Under the pieces are notes generated by a model. The model saw only the letters and a list, made by a program, of their open reading frames with translations. It was not told the origin of the DNA and searched no databases. Positions 1 to 9,400 of a DNA stretch of 64,000 nucleotides are shown piece after piece (within the stretch, counting starts at the first letter, position 1; each line of letters opens with the position of its first letter). The position numbers and the translations under genes are program-made. Origin of the DNA: an uncultured Candidatus Melainabacteria bacterium (GTDB lineage Bacteria > Cyanobacteriota > Vampirovibrionia > Gastranaerophilales > Gastranaerophilaceae). The DNA lies in NCBI GenBank assembly GCA_934757155.1, contig CAKVLI010000001.1, positions 310,001-374,000 of the forward strand. The letters run 5' to 3'.

Positions 1-1
1 C

Positions 2-469
2 GACAGACGCGCCGAAAATGCCCAAGACATGTCTTCGACAGAAAGTGTTATGCTTGAATATATCGAAAAATCAAACCTAGACCCGAATGATAATTTCTTT
101 TTAATTCAAGCGACTTCTCCTCTCTTAAAAAGTGAACACATTGACGGAATGTATAAAAAATTTGTTGAAACAAAAGTGGATTCCATGTTCACGGGAGTCA
201 GAGAAAAACAATTCCACTGGATAGAAGAAGGTGACGGAGTTAAACCGGTCAATTACGATTACAAAAACCGTCCGCGAAGACAGGAGTTTCAGGGACTTAT
301 TGCCGAAAACGGAGCATGCTATATTAATTCTGTTAAAAACATCATACATGATAAATGCAGGCTTTCAGGAAAAATCGGGGTTTATGAACTTCCGCCTGAA
401 ACCGCTTATGAGATAGATGAGGCAAAAGATTTTCTAATCATCGAAAATCTGATGAAGGTAAATGTATAA
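2..469 (+). CDS. neuA: Acylneuraminate cytidylyltransferase-like protein (NeuA family), 5'-truncated
   Basis: The reading frame is open from base 2 of the window, so the start lies upstream; 155 residues remain. The visible part begins with an RRAENAQD segment and continues through FFLIQATSPLLKSEHID, typical of the nucleotide-sugar cytidylyltransferase fold (NeuA/KdsB group), where a Q-x-T-SP-L motif contributes to substrate binding. The family activates sialic-acid-like sugars with CTP for surface glycans. The C-terminal part (GVYELPPETAYEIDEAKDF) also matches the family, whose tails commonly end in a conserved 'DID..xDF' element. Which nonulosonic sugar is used cannot be told without the upstream genes. 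Confidence 0.82.
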   Translation, partial: DRRAENAQDMSSTESVMLEYIEKSNLDPNDNFFLIQATSPLLKSEHIDGMYKKFVETKVDSMFTGVREKQFHWIEEGDGVKPVNYDYKNRPRRQEFQGLIAENGACYINSVKNIIHDKCRLSGKIGVYELPPETAYEIDEAKDFLIIENLMKVNV

Positions 470-470
470 T

Positions 471-508
471 TTTTTGCGGTGGGAAGACTTCGCTTTCCCA
501 CCCTACAG
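471..508. repeat. Intergenic repeat module C (GGTGGGAA hairpin)
   Basis: A TTTGCGGTGGGAA...TTCCCACCCTAC stem-loop begins right after the stop of the neuA-like gene. Near-copies occur at 31549-31586 and 56905-56941, each a few bases to a few tens of bases from a gene end. No T-run follows, so it is classed as a dispersed palindromic repeat that may also act as a 3' mRNA hairpin. Confidence 0.7.
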
Positions 509-533
509 GCTTTACTATTTATACAGTACGAGT

Positions 534-606
534 TCAGCATGACAGGGGTAAACAGCAGTGCTTGAGCAAGACCTTGCGATTCTTCGGCTAAAGCCTCAGA
601 ATGACG
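534..606. repeat. Intergenic repeat module E (CATTCTGAG/GAAGAATC type)
   Basis: The stretch contains CGATTCTTCGG...CTCAGAATGACG and an upstream CAGCATGACAGGGG arm, the kind of 'CGTCATTCTGAG' palindromic repeat found between genes of many bacteria. A GGGGTAAACAG run resembling the head of repeat A sits inside it. A degenerate relative (CATGTCATCACGAGCTGAAG) is at about 61496. It forms part of a repeat mosaic filling 470-756; no gene is supported there. Confidence 0.55.
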
Positions 607-652
607 TGGGGAATTGTGTCCCAAATTCTTAGTCACTTGATCACTAAAATAT

Positions 653-764
653 GCTAAACTAGTAATTCCCACCAACCAACCAGATTCATTTACCCCTTTG
701 CCCCTACCCACAGAGGACGCCAAACTAGTAGTCTTGACCAACCAGTCAAACACATTTACCCCCC
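653..764 (-). repeat. Repeat family A, two tandem units at the 3' end of the GspE-like gene
   Basis: Two units lie in tandem (653-696 and 719-764), each reading on the minus strand as GGGGTAAATG, a TGGTTGGT tract, then ACTACTAGTTT or ATTACTAGTTT. The proximal head overlaps the end of the 756-2141 gene: its last codons and TAA stop are the repeat's own bases. The distal unit is followed by module B (ATTTTAGTGATCAAGTGACT), also seen at about 26975 and 61555. Confidence 0.85.
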
Positions 765-2141
765 GAGGTATTTTTGTAGTGTGGTTTTGTCGAAGACTTC
801 AATGCTTTCGCGTGAATGAATAAACACAAGACAAGAGATTAAACTCTTAAAAGCTTGGAAATCATCAAACGCAAGTTTTTGTCTAAGGTCGGTCATGTTA
901 TTTGCCATAAATTCTGTAATAATGGTCTTATCGTTGTAATAGAGTTCAGACAAGAATTCAAACGCTTCGCGGGTTTTAATCCCTTCAAGATAAACGATAT
1001 CAGGGCTTTGGAATTCAACAAATCTGAGAGCCTTGTCCATATTGAACCCGATGTTTTCGTTGAGTTCACACTGGTTAACGTGTTTAAGCTCGTATTTGGC
1101 AATAGATTCTATTGTCATAATATTTTTGTTCAAACCGACAGTTTCCATAAGAAGCGAGTAAATAATATGTGTTTTACCACTCAAAGGAGAGCCGCAGACA
1201 AGAATTATTCCGGGATGCTCAACGGCATTGAGAATTATTCCTCTTTGCTTTTCATCAGGAATAATTTTTTCGAGCTTTTGCGGCGGTTTGTAAATCTTTA
1301 GTGAAATCCTCTCGCCCATAATCGTTGGGAATGAGGATACAGAAGCGATAAGTATAGTGTTATCAACTTTAAAACATAATTTTCCGAGCTGCGGAATTTC
1401 GCAGACTGACGGGTCGAGGTTGGAAAGCGTCTTGAGTTTTGACACAAACGCGGAGTTCAAGATTGCAGGAATTGTTCCTTTGTCTGTTGGCTCTCCGTTC
1501 TGTCTGAACACTACTTTCAGCCCTTCTTCTATTTGTTCAAAGTTAAGTTCGTGAACATCTTCGATTATCGCTTGTTTTAAAATAGCTCTAATAACTCTCT
1601 GAATTCTTTCTTCGCCGGAATCTTCTTTATGGAGCTCTTCTGTCCAGTCAAAGGCTTCGGCATCGTTTGCAAGCGTAATATCATCTACGGTATCTGCAAC
1701 TTTGTAGTATTCATCAATCTTTTTGACAATACTTGCTTCAGAGGCAATTACCGGTTCGATTGAACATTCTGCGGTTTCAATAATTTTGTCTATTGCAAAC
1801 AAATCCAGCGGGTCGGCCATTGCGACAGTTAAAATTTCTTCAATTTTGAATAGAGGTATAATTCTGTATCTTCTTGCATCTGCAAACGAAATATATTTAA
1901 AACATTTCGGATCCGGAGAATAGTCTTCAAGGTTAACGTATGGGATATGGAGTTTGGATTCCAAAAACTTCAGCAAAACATCTTCGGATAGGATTCCGGA
2001 ATTAATCAGAGCTTGCCCGATATTAATATTCTGAACATTCGCCAACTCTTCCGCTTTTTCAAGAGTTTCGTAGGAAACTATTCCGTCGCGGACAAGTTCG
2101 TATTTTAGTTTTTCTAATGTTTTGTTATTAATAGTATCCAT
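756..2141 (-). CDS. GspE/PilB-like secretion ATPase homologue with altered catalytic motifs
   Basis: Residues 1-145 form a GspE N-terminal (MshEN/T2SSE_N) domain (e.g. IGQALINSGILSEDVLLKFL). Residues 180-461 match the GspE/PilB AAA-type motor. Walker A is GSPLSGKT (317-324), which keeps GxxxxGKT but not the usual GPTGSGKTTT. The Walker B/Asp-box region reads DIVYLEGIKT where active motors have a GEIRD-type motif, and the usual DIHxE segment is VHELNFE. The tetracysteine zinc module is absent. It may be a regulatory or weak ATPase rather than a main pilus motor. It follows a kinase and a response regulator on the same strand. The C-terminal LGG and stop are encoded by a repeat A head. Confidence 0.8.
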   Translation of the reverse strand: MDTINNKTLEKLKYELVRDGIVSYETLEKAEELANVQNINIGQALINSGILSEDVLLKFLESKLHIPYVNLEDYSPDPKCFKYISFADARRYRIIPLFKIEEILTVAMADPLDLFAIDKIIETAECSIEPVIASEASIVKKIDEYYKVADTVDDITLANDAEAFDWTEELHKEDSGEERIQRVIRAILKQAIIEDVHELNFEQIEEGLKVVFRQNGEPTDKGTIPAILNSAFVSKLKTLSNLDPSVCEIPQLGKLCFKVDNTILIASVSSFPTIMGERISLKIYKPPQKLEKIIPDEKQRGIILNAVEHPGIILVCGSPLSGKTHIIYSLLMETVGLNKNIMTIESIAKYELKHVNQCELNENIGFNMDKALRFVEFQSPDIVYLEGIKTREAFEFLSELYYNDKTIITEFMANNMTDLRQKLAFDDFQAFKSLISCLVFIHSRESIEVFDKTTLQKYLGG

Positions 2142-2149
2142 TTTTTATT

Positions 2150-2310
2150 AACCCTCACCCTAACCCTCTCCCTTGGAGAGGGAAGTGCGCTAAACCAGTA
2201 GTCAATACCAACCAGCCCCTTATATTTCCCCCTTTACCCTCCGGAGGATGCTAAGCTTGTAGTTTTCACCAACCAGCCAAATACATTTACCCCCATTTAC
2301 CCCCCCCCGA
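2150..2310 (-). repeat. Repeat mosaic: module D plus two repeat A units
   Basis: Module D (CCCTCTCCCTTGGAGAGGG palindrome, 2163-2182) is followed by repeat A units at about 2187-2231 and 2249-2300, with an extra GGGGGTAAATG head just before the response-regulator gene. On the minus strand the order is response-regulator stop, A head, A, A, D. The stop codon of the response regulator (TAA, 2297-2299) lies in the first head. Confidence 0.8.
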
Positions 2311-2665
2311 GGTATTCTTCGACCTTTTTAACAATCTGGTCGAGTTCGAATGGTTTGGTAATATATTCGTTCACACCGGTTTCTTCACCAATCATTTTGT
2401 CTTCGAGTTGAGAACGTGCAGTCACCATAATTATCGGAATATCTTTGTATTTGTTATCGTATTTTAACAAACGACTGATTTTATATCCGTTAATTTTTGG
2501 CATCATAACATCAAGAATAATCAAATCCGGCATGATTTCTTTTGCTAATCTCAAGCCGTCTTCACCGTTGAATGCTGTGTAACACACAAAACCTGATACT
2601 TCAAGAACGAATTTCAGGCTTTCAACAATATCCTGTTCGTCATCTACTATAAGAATCTTTTTCAT
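2297..2665 (-). CDS. Single-domain response regulator (CheY-like receiver)
   Basis: A 122-residue stand-alone receiver domain: acidic pocket near the N-terminus (DDEQD), phospho-acceptor Asp in LIILDVMMPKING, conserved Thr in IIMVTAR and Lys in YITKPFE. No output domain, so it should act by protein-protein contact or as a phosphorelay shuttle. The ATG at 2665 is chosen over one five codons upstream because AAGGAGA lies 5 nt before it. It overlaps the end of the upstream histidine kinase by 26 nt, implying translational coupling and a cognate pair. The final Gly codons and TAA come from a repeat A head, giving the C-terminus YLGGG. Confidence 0.92.
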   Translation of the reverse strand: MKKILIVDDEQDIVESLKFVLEVSGFVCYTAFNGEDGLRLAKEIMPDLIILDVMMPKINGYKISRLLKYDNKYKDIPIIMVTARSQLEDKMIGEETGVNEYITKPFELDQIVKKVEEYLGGG

Positions 2666-4652
2666 GTGTATCTCCTTCAATCTCGTATGAGAACATTATA
2701 TCACATTTGCCGTAAACATTCTCGTTCTGGGAAGTTACGGAGTCTATCTTTTTCTTTAAGAATTCTGCTGACGGTTTGTCACCGTCCATAACCACCATGG
2801 ACAGAGTCGTTAATCCGCCGTCTTGTTCAATCAGAGAATTTGACATATATGTCTTGTTTAATAGGTTGTTTTCCTGCATAAGGTTCTCGATTACATCATT
2901 TGTAGATTTAATCTTAATAACAGCGACGGTGCTGCCGTTAGAACGAGCTTTTTGAATAAGTTGTTTCTTTATCATATTAAAGTTGCTCTTGTCGTTCGCA
3001 ACAGGGATTACAAAATAAAATCTTGAACCTTTGTTGATTTCGCTGTCACACCAAATTGCGCCGTTGTGGGATTCCATAAGTTGTCTTGCAATCGGCAAAC
3101 CGAGTCCGGAACCGCCTACTTGACGGGAAAGTGAGTTTTCGATTTGCGCAAATTTATCGAACACGTGATTTAGGTCTTTGCGTTCGATTCCTATGCCGTG
3201 GTCTTCTACACAAACTTGCAAATATTTACCTTGAAGATTTTTGATATCTTCTTCAAAACAGTGATCGTATTGGAGTTCACGCGCATTTATTACGTGTGAA
3301 GTTATTTCGATTTCGCCTGCATTTGGTGAGAATTTTATCGCGTTTGAAACAAGATTTGTCAAAACCTGCTCTAAACGGTTTGAGTCTGCGTAAACCTCAA
3401 CAGAGTCAGGCGAAGGCTCATATTTGATTGTTAAATTTTTCTCTTTTGCGACTTCCGCCAAATTGTTTTTTACGTATTCAATTACGGGTTCGACGTGGAT
3501 TAGTTCAAATTTGAAATCCATTTTTCCGGCTTCGATTTTTGAAATATCCAAAAGATCGTTAATGATTCCGGAAAGTCTTATTGCGTTTCGTTTTCCCATG
3601 GATACAAATTTTTCGATATTCTCAGTCATTTCACCCGCTTTTCCGCTCAGAATAATATCCATTGCGTTTTTAATTGCAGTTAGAGGTGTACGAAGCTCGT
3701 GAGAAACGATTGAGATAAATTCAGATTTCAGTCGTTCAAGTTTTTGCAACTTTCTGTTCGTTGCTTTCAATTCTTGTGTGAAAGATGCGCTCTGCAATGG
3801 AATTGTAACTTGTTGAACAAGAGTCTGAAAACAAGTTGCATCCTCCGTTGTAAACGGTTTTTCGCGGTAGATTTCCGTAAACCCGAAAAACTCGTCATTG
3901 AGCATAATCGGTGCAAACAAATTGTCATATCTTAAAACAGAAAAATCGTATTCTTTAATATTGTGTTTGATATTTTTTTCGATTTTCAAGTTTCCAATTT
4001 TGATATCAAACGGCGGGTCAGCGAGCAACGACTTGTAGCTCAGAATCGCGCGGAGTTTCAGAGCTTCCAATAATCTGTCTGAAACTTTGTGAAGCGAATT
4101 AATCAATAAAACCGGTTCGCGTTCAGAGCGGAACATCAAGGTGCAAGATAATTCAAAATTTAAAGATTTTTCAATCCCTTCAATCATAATTTTTAGAAGA
4201 GCGTCTTTGTCCAAAGTTCCCGCCAATTGTGAACTCGTGTCATATAAAACATTTAACTGATAAAGACTTCTTGCGAGCTCCTGATTGGCTTTTGTCATTT
4301 TTAAAAGTGATTGTCTTGTTCTCAAACTTGCGTCAATCGTGGCTAACAAAAGCTTCTTATCAATCGGAGTTTTGATAAAAAGATTCGCGTTATGAGTAAC
4401 GTCTTTGTTATGTTTGACTTCGCCCAGAATAAGCAAAACAATGACAGGAAATTGCTTGATTTTTCTGCACAATAATTTTATATCGACAGACTGAATATCG
4501 CCATCAATGATAACTATATCAGGCTCTTCGACTTTGAGTGCATCAAAAATCATCATCTCATCCACGGTCGAAATAACTTCGTCTGATGAGAAAACCTCCC
4601 TGATAACCTTTTCTTTCTCACTATCCTCACTAATCAACAAGAATTTTGTCAT
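2640..4652 (-). CDS. Hybrid sensor histidine kinase: receiver-GAF-HisKA-HATPase
   Basis: 670 residues without membrane segments, so cytosolic. An N-terminal receiver-like domain (about 1-115) has Asp50 in DIVIIDGD and Lys94 in FIKTP. A coiled linker and GAF-like domain span about 125-300. HisKA carries His318 in SIVSHELRTPLTAIKN. HATPase_c shows NLVSNAIKFSPN (N box), DHGIGIE and GGSGLGLPIA (G boxes). About 110 residues of unrecognised C-terminal extension follow. The receiver at the front suggests input from another kinase. No Shine-Dalgarno precedes the ATG; a TATCAT hexamer ends 6 nt upstream, consistent with a leaderless mRNA. Confidence 0.92.
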   Translation of the reverse strand: MTKFLLISEDSEKEKVIREVFSSDEVISTVDEMMIFDALKVEEPDIVIIDGDIQSVDIKLLCRKIKQFPVIVLLILGEVKHNKDVTHNANLFIKTPIDKKLLLATIDASLRTRQSLLKMTKANQELARSLYQLNVLYDTSSQLAGTLDKDALLKIMIEGIEKSLNFELSCTLMFRSEREPVLLINSLHKVSDRLLEALKLRAILSYKSLLADPPFDIKIGNLKIEKNIKHNIKEYDFSVLRYDNLFAPIMLNDEFFGFTEIYREKPFTTEDATCFQTLVQQVTIPLQSASFTQELKATNRKLQKLERLKSEFISIVSHELRTPLTAIKNAMDIILSGKAGEMTENIEKFVSMGKRNAIRLSGIINDLLDISKIEAGKMDFKFELIHVEPVIEYVKNNLAEVAKEKNLTIKYEPSPDSVEVYADSNRLEQVLTNLVSNAIKFSPNAGEIEITSHVINARELQYDHCFEEDIKNLQGKYLQVCVEDHGIGIERKDLNHVFDKFAQIENSLSRQVGGSGLGLPIARQLMESHNGAIWCDSEINKGSRFYFVIPVANDKSNFNMIKKQLIQKARSNGSTVAVIKIKSTNDVIENLMQENNLLNKTYMSNSLIEQDGGLTTLSMVVMDGDKPSAEFLKKKIDSVTSQNENVYGKCDIMFSYEIEGDTHEKDSYSR

Positions 4653-4658
4653 AACTAT

Positions 4659-4664
4659 ATGATA
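4659..4664 (-). promoter_or_regulatory. -10 hexamer 6 nt from the kinase ATG (leaderless arrangement)
   Basis: On the minus strand TATCAT is followed by six bases and then the ATG at 4652, so transcription would begin at or next to the start codon. No clear -35 is seen. The same spacing occurs upstream of rimO, the 14072 kinase and the 28761 TPR gene. Confidence 0.45.
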
Positions 4665-4683
4665 CCAAAAAATTCTAAAAGAA

Positions 4684-4709
4684 AAAACTTGTTATAAATA
4701 ACAAGTTTT
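4684..4709 (-). terminator. Hairpin with T-run closing a small transcription unit
   Basis: A perfect 11-bp inverted repeat AAAACTTGTTA / TAACAAGTTTT with a 4-nt loop, followed on the minus strand by TT and then C. It lies between the putative small gene at 4728-4843 and the kinase start, and fits a Rho-independent terminator for a short upstream transcript. Its symmetry also allows a dyad operator. Confidence 0.55.
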
Positions 4710-4727
4710 CTTTAACCCAATAATCTC

Positions 4728-4843
4728 CTACCCAAAAATCTTTTTCTTAATCTCCTCATAAGATTTTAATAAATTGATTTGTAAATAATCTTTTTCTTTC
4801 TTCTTTTTTTTGATTTGTGACTCTCCCCAAGTCCCGCAGCCAT
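4728..4843 (-). CDS. Possible small Lys-rich protein gene needing a -1 frameshift, or a small RNA
   Basis: The 413-bp gap between the kinase and rimO holds a complete small unit: promoter (4866-4894), ATG at 4843, and a terminator-like hairpin (4684-4709). The ATG frame closes after 25 codons at 4766. Shifting back one base on the A8 run (TCA AAA AAA AGA) gives a 38-residue product whose tail reads EKDYLQINLLKSYEEIKKK and stops at 4728; this tail looks coding. The AAAGGAG ends only 2 nt before the ATG, closer than usual, which weakens the start. It could instead be a decayed gene or a non-coding RNA. Confidence 0.35.
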
Positions 4844-4865
4844 CACTCCTTTCTTGTATGTGATT

Positions 4866-4894
4866 ATAATAGAACCAGCGTATTTCATAATCAA
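4866..4894 (-). promoter_or_regulatory. Sigma-70-type promoter for the small unit upstream of the kinase
   Basis: Minus strand TTGATT (4889-4894), 17-bp spacer, TATTAT (4866-4871). The predicted start of transcription is about 4859, some 15 nt before the candidate ATG at 4843. Confidence 0.5.
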
Positions 4895-5030
4895 GTAAAC
4901 AATTCCGTAAAAATTTTTACAATTGACCATGCTCCCCATGACTACTAAGCAAAATTCATATTTACAAAAATTTACCTTAAATTTGCGTGTTTTTCTATTG
5001 ACAAAGGCATGCCTCTTTTAATCTCTTGTA

Positions 5031-5059
5031 TTGCTCCGACTTCATCCCTGTGCTAAACT
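5031..5059 (+). promoter_or_regulatory. Promoter of rimO, leaderless arrangement
   Basis: TTGCTC (5031-5036), 17-bp spacer, TAAACT (5054-5059), then six T residues and the ATG at 5066. There is no Shine-Dalgarno. An alternative TTGACA lies at about 4999 with a poorer -10. Confidence 0.5.
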
Positions 5060-5065
5060 TTTTTT

Positions 5066-6364
5066 ATGAAAAAAATAGCTCTTATAAGTCATGGCTGTGC
5101 CAAAAATTTAGTTGATTCCGAATTAATTCTTGGGATATTGAAAGAAAACGGATACGCAATTACTCTTGACGAAAACGAAACGGATATTGTTGTCGTAAAC
5201 ACTTGTTCATTTATTTGTGATGCCGAAAGAGAATCCATTCACACAATTTTAGAACTTGTTCAGGCGGGCAAAAAGGTTATTGTAACCGGTTGCCTTGCGC
5301 AAAAACATCCTGAAGAATTAAAAAAAGAGATTCCTGAAATCGCAGCTGTTGTCGGTGCTACAGACTTCACAAAAATCATAGAAGTTTTGAATAATTTGGA
5401 TAAAGGTTTTGTATCAGAAGTTAGTGCGAAACCTGATTATATTTATCCGGAAAAAGTTAAACGCGCACAGATAACCATGGGCGCAAGTTCATATATCAAA
5501 ATCGCGGACGGATGTTCTTACAGATGCGGTTATTGCGTAATCCCGTATTTGCGTGGAGACTACCATTCCAGAAAAATAGAAGATATAATTTCTGAGGCAA
5601 AAGAGCTTGTGAAAAAAGGAGTTACGGAAATCATCCTTATTGCCCAAGATACGACGGGTTATGGGGTTGATATTTATAAAAAACCGATGCTTTCTAAACT
5701 GTTGCGTGAGTTAAACGAGATTGAAGGCTTAGGCTGGATTCGTGTAATGTATGCGTATCCGACAAGAATGGATGATGAACTTTTAAAAGCAATTGCAGAA
5801 TGCGATAAGGTCGTAAAATATGTTGACATTCCGCTTCAACATTCCCATCCGGAAATGTTGAAATTAATGAATCGTCCGGCGTTTGATTATCGTCCGATGA
5901 TTGAAAATATCAGAAAAATTATTCCGAATGTTTCAATCAGAACTGCGTTTATCGTGGGTTATCCCGGAGAAACGGAAGAACATTTTGAACATTTGTGTGA
6001 ATTTGTTCGCGATATGAAGTTTGATAGAATGGGAGTTTTCTGTTATTCAAGAGAAAAAGGTACTCCTTCTTATTCAATGAAACCGCAGATTGCCAAAACT
6101 GTTGCAAAGAAAAGATACAAAAAACTTATGGAAATCCAGCAGAGAATTTCTTTGGAAAGAAACAGAAAATTTATCGGACAAACAATTCCGTGCATAATCG
6201 AGTGTATTGCAGATAACGGAGAAGCTGTCGGAAGAACTCAGTATGACGCGCCGGAAATCGACGGTGTTGTAACTGTTAAAACTAACAAACTCCTTGTTCC
6301 CGGGGACATTGAGTTGGTCAAAATAACTGACGCATCTGAATACGATTTGATGGGCAAAATATAA
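5066..6364 (+). CDS. rimO: Ribosomal protein S12 methylthiotransferase RimO
   Basis: 432 residues, normal length for RimO, the radical-SAM enzyme that methylthiolates an Asp of ribosomal protein S12. The N-terminal UPF0004 domain starts KIALISHGCAKNLVDSE with cluster ligands Cys11, Cys47 and Cys76. The radical-SAM CxxxCxxC is Cys150/154/157 (DGCSYRCGYC). A C-terminal TRAM domain (about 365-432) should bind RNA or the substrate. The opening SHGCAKNLVDSE separates RimO from the related MiaB. Monocistronic on this strand; divergent from the kinase. The start has no Shine-Dalgarno but a -10 6 nt upstream. Confidence 0.96.
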   Translation: MKKIALISHGCAKNLVDSELILGILKENGYAITLDENETDIVVVNTCSFICDAERESIHTILELVQAGKKVIVTGCLAQKHPEELKKEIPEIAAVVGATDFTKIIEVLNNLDKGFVSEVSAKPDYIYPEKVKRAQITMGASSYIKIADGCSYRCGYCVIPYLRGDYHSRKIEDIISEAKELVKKGVTEIILIAQDTTGYGVDIYKKPMLSKLLRELNEIEGLGWIRVMYAYPTRMDDELLKAIAECDKVVKYVDIPLQHSHPEMLKLMNRPAFDYRPMIENIRKIIPNVSIRTAFIVGYPGETEEHFEHLCEFVRDMKFDRMGVFCYSREKGTPSYSMKPQIAKTVAKKRYKKLMEIQQRISLERNRKFIGQTIPCIIECIADNGEAVGRTQYDAPEIDGVVTVKTNKLLVPGDIELVKITDASEYDLMGKI

Positions 6365-6465
6365 TGCGCCAAAAAGATTTTCTCACAATTTCTAAATAGT
6401 ACCTTGTCGGCTCTTTATGTTTATTATTTTCTGTCTATAATAGTTCTTAAAAAGAGGGTTATTAT

Positions 6466-9400
6466 ATGAATAGAAATTTTCTAAAAAAAACGGCGATAAT
6501 TTTAGGCAGCACAGTAGTTGGAATTTACGTAATATTTTTGCTTGCACCATTTGTTGTGTCACCAATGGTGAACGCTTATGTGCCGCAGGTTAAAGACGAA
6601 ATCAAAAAAACAACAGGGTTTGAATCCACTATAGAAGATTTCAAACTTGTTACTACGCCAAAATTTACGGTAGGTGTGAAAGTTGGTAAATTCGCGCTGT
6701 CAAACGGTGAGCGCAGCATCTTAAACGCTGATGATTTTCAGGTAAAAATGTCATTACTCCCTCTTTTGGCAAAAAAAATCAAAGTAGATGTCGTTAGTCT
6801 TAATAACCTCGATGTGAAACTTTTAGTTAACAAGGACGGCTCTTTTGTTGATTTTGAAAACTTCGCGCAAAATAACGACGAAGAAGTTTCAAAAGACAAC
6901 GCAGAACCTTTTGTGTTGCCTTTTGGCTTAAAGCTTTCTAACAACCTTCCTGATATCAGAGTAGGCGGATATAATGTCGAATTTATTGATACCTCTACCC
7001 AAAAATCTTACGTGATTTCAGGCGGGAAAACTGATGTGACAGACTTTATTCTTGATAAGAGCATAAAGGTTTCAGCGGACGGTAAAGTCGTTTTGGACGG
7101 CAGAGAACAGTTCAAATACAACCTAAAAGTTCATAACAAAATCATGCCTGATTTGGACTTGAATGAACTTGTTTTCAATCCGCAAACTGAGGACAAGAAA
7201 GATAAAAAAGATGAAATAAAAATCAACGTTATAGATATTTTTAAAGGACTTTATAACTACAATATTACGGCGAACCTAGACGGTAATATGACGATTGCAA
7301 AAGATACAAACAGCGGTTATTTGAATGTGAGCAATGTTTCTGTTATCAATCTTCCGCCAAGTGACGCGAAGTTAAAATTCCGTGCTCATAAAATTGATAT
7401 CGATTCAAATATTTATACTGCAAAGAATGAAGTTTCTACTATCAACGGAACGATTAAAGAAAATAATATTGATTTGAATTTTAAATCAGGTGCAGAAATT
7501 TCAAATATCGTAAGAATAGTAAACGCAATTGCGATGACTTTTGATATCAAAGATTTGGAAACTTTGAAAGCAAACGGTAAAATTGATGCCGATTTCAATA
7601 TCAAATCTAATATGAAAACCGTTAAATCAAGCGGTTATTTAAAGATTCCTGCCGCAAAGGTTTATTATGGATTATATGATGTTGCAATCAACGATATTAA
7701 CGCGGATATCGCACTAAACGATAACAATATTAACATCAAAAATGTCGGTTTCTCAGTGCTTAACCAGCCGTTGAAATTCTATGGAACAATTAAAGAAGAT
7801 GCTACTGCGAATCTTCATCTTGTTGCGCAAAACCTTGGTCTGAAAGGTTTGATTGTTGCATGCGGTCAAAGTGCGCTATTAAAAGATAACAAAGTCAATT
7901 CAGGCATGGTTAGTCTAAGCGCGGATGTAGTCGGCAAACTCAACAACATCAAACCGACCGCAAAAGTTACTCTTAATAATCTTGATATAAAAAATGTTCC
8001 GGCAAATACTGTTGTGAAACTTCCGAACACGGTTGTTAACATAATTTCCGACGGTAAAACCTTCTCCGGAAACGCTGTAAGCACAAATGTTTTGGCAATC
8101 AATCCTGCAGCAAGAGTTTCTGTTCCGAAACTTAGCGCAAACATAAAAGAAGATGTAATCGAAATCACTCAAACACCTGTGAAGGTTGAAAAAATTAATT
8201 TCAATCTTTCCGGTAAAATCAAAAACTACATGACAAACAAAATCAGTTTGGATTTTGTAACCTCTGGGGATATTCAATCTACCCTCACAGGGGACATGAA
8301 TATTGCTAAACAAACTCTAAACCTAAATTACTCCGCGCAAAATTCTACAATAATTATCCCGATGTTTGATAAATCAAGACTTCTGTTTAACGGAAATATT
8401 GCAATAACCGGAAGCATGGTTAATCCGATTTTATCAGGCACAATAAGTGTTCCCGTGTTAAATATTCCGGAAGTTCCTGTTGTGATGAATGACATGCTCG
8501 TAAAACTTTCAGGCCCGATTTTGAAAGGGAACGCAACTGTTAATAAATTCACCTCAGGCGGAATTGTTGCAGATAGTATTACAACAGATTTTTCTATGAA
8601 GGGCGAAAATTTCTATCTCACAAACCTTAAAGGAAACGCCTTTGACGGAAAAATCAACGGAAATATTATTTATAACATGACAAACGCCAAAACAAGCATA
8701 AACTTTAAAGGTGAAGGAATGAATGCTGAGAAAGCAATCGCGGGTGCTGCGGGGATTAAAAACGCACTCTCCGGAACTCTCGGTTTTGATACAAAAATGA
8801 ACCTGACCGTCGGGGATTATAACGACATGATGAGAACCCTCGGCGGCAATCTCAACTTCAAAATTACAAACGGTGCCTTCGGAACAATCGGTAGATTAGA
8901 AAACTTCCTTGGTGCATCTAATATCGCAAACAACACGATTTTGAAATCAACGGTTTCAACTCTTTCCAACCTTGGAGGAATAAAAAACACAGCAGAATTT
9001 GATTATCTCTCAGGCGATATGACTTTCTCAAACGGCTGGGCTGACCTTAAATCAATCAAGAGTGCAGGCAAAACCCTTGCTTACTTTGTAACAGGTAAAT
9101 ATAACTTGCTCAACGGAACAACAAATGTTGTTATCCTCGGACGTCTTGACGGCTCTGTCGTAAAACTTCTAGGACCTGTAGGTGACCTGTCAGCAAATAA
9201 ACTTTTCTCAGCTATTCCGAAATTCGGTGCGCTGACATCATCTATCGTAAATGTTATGACAACAGACCCGAGAGGAGAAAGGATTTCTGAAATTCCGACA
9301 TTGACTAACGGAAGTGAAGTCTACAAAGATTTTAAAGTAATCTTTAACGGAGGAATCGAAAGCAGAAGTTCAATCAAATCCTTCAAATGGTTAACAAAAG

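Noticed and set aside
406..753. 115-residue open frame on the minus strand
   Set aside because: It consists of translated repeat modules A, B and E. The sequence recurs in pieces between other genes, and no Shine-Dalgarno or domain is present.
4997..5030. TTGACA promoter upstream of rimO
   Set aside because: The best -10 at the right distance (TAATCT with a 15-bp spacer) is poor. The TTGCTC-N17-TAAACT pair, which places the start at the ATG, is the better reading.
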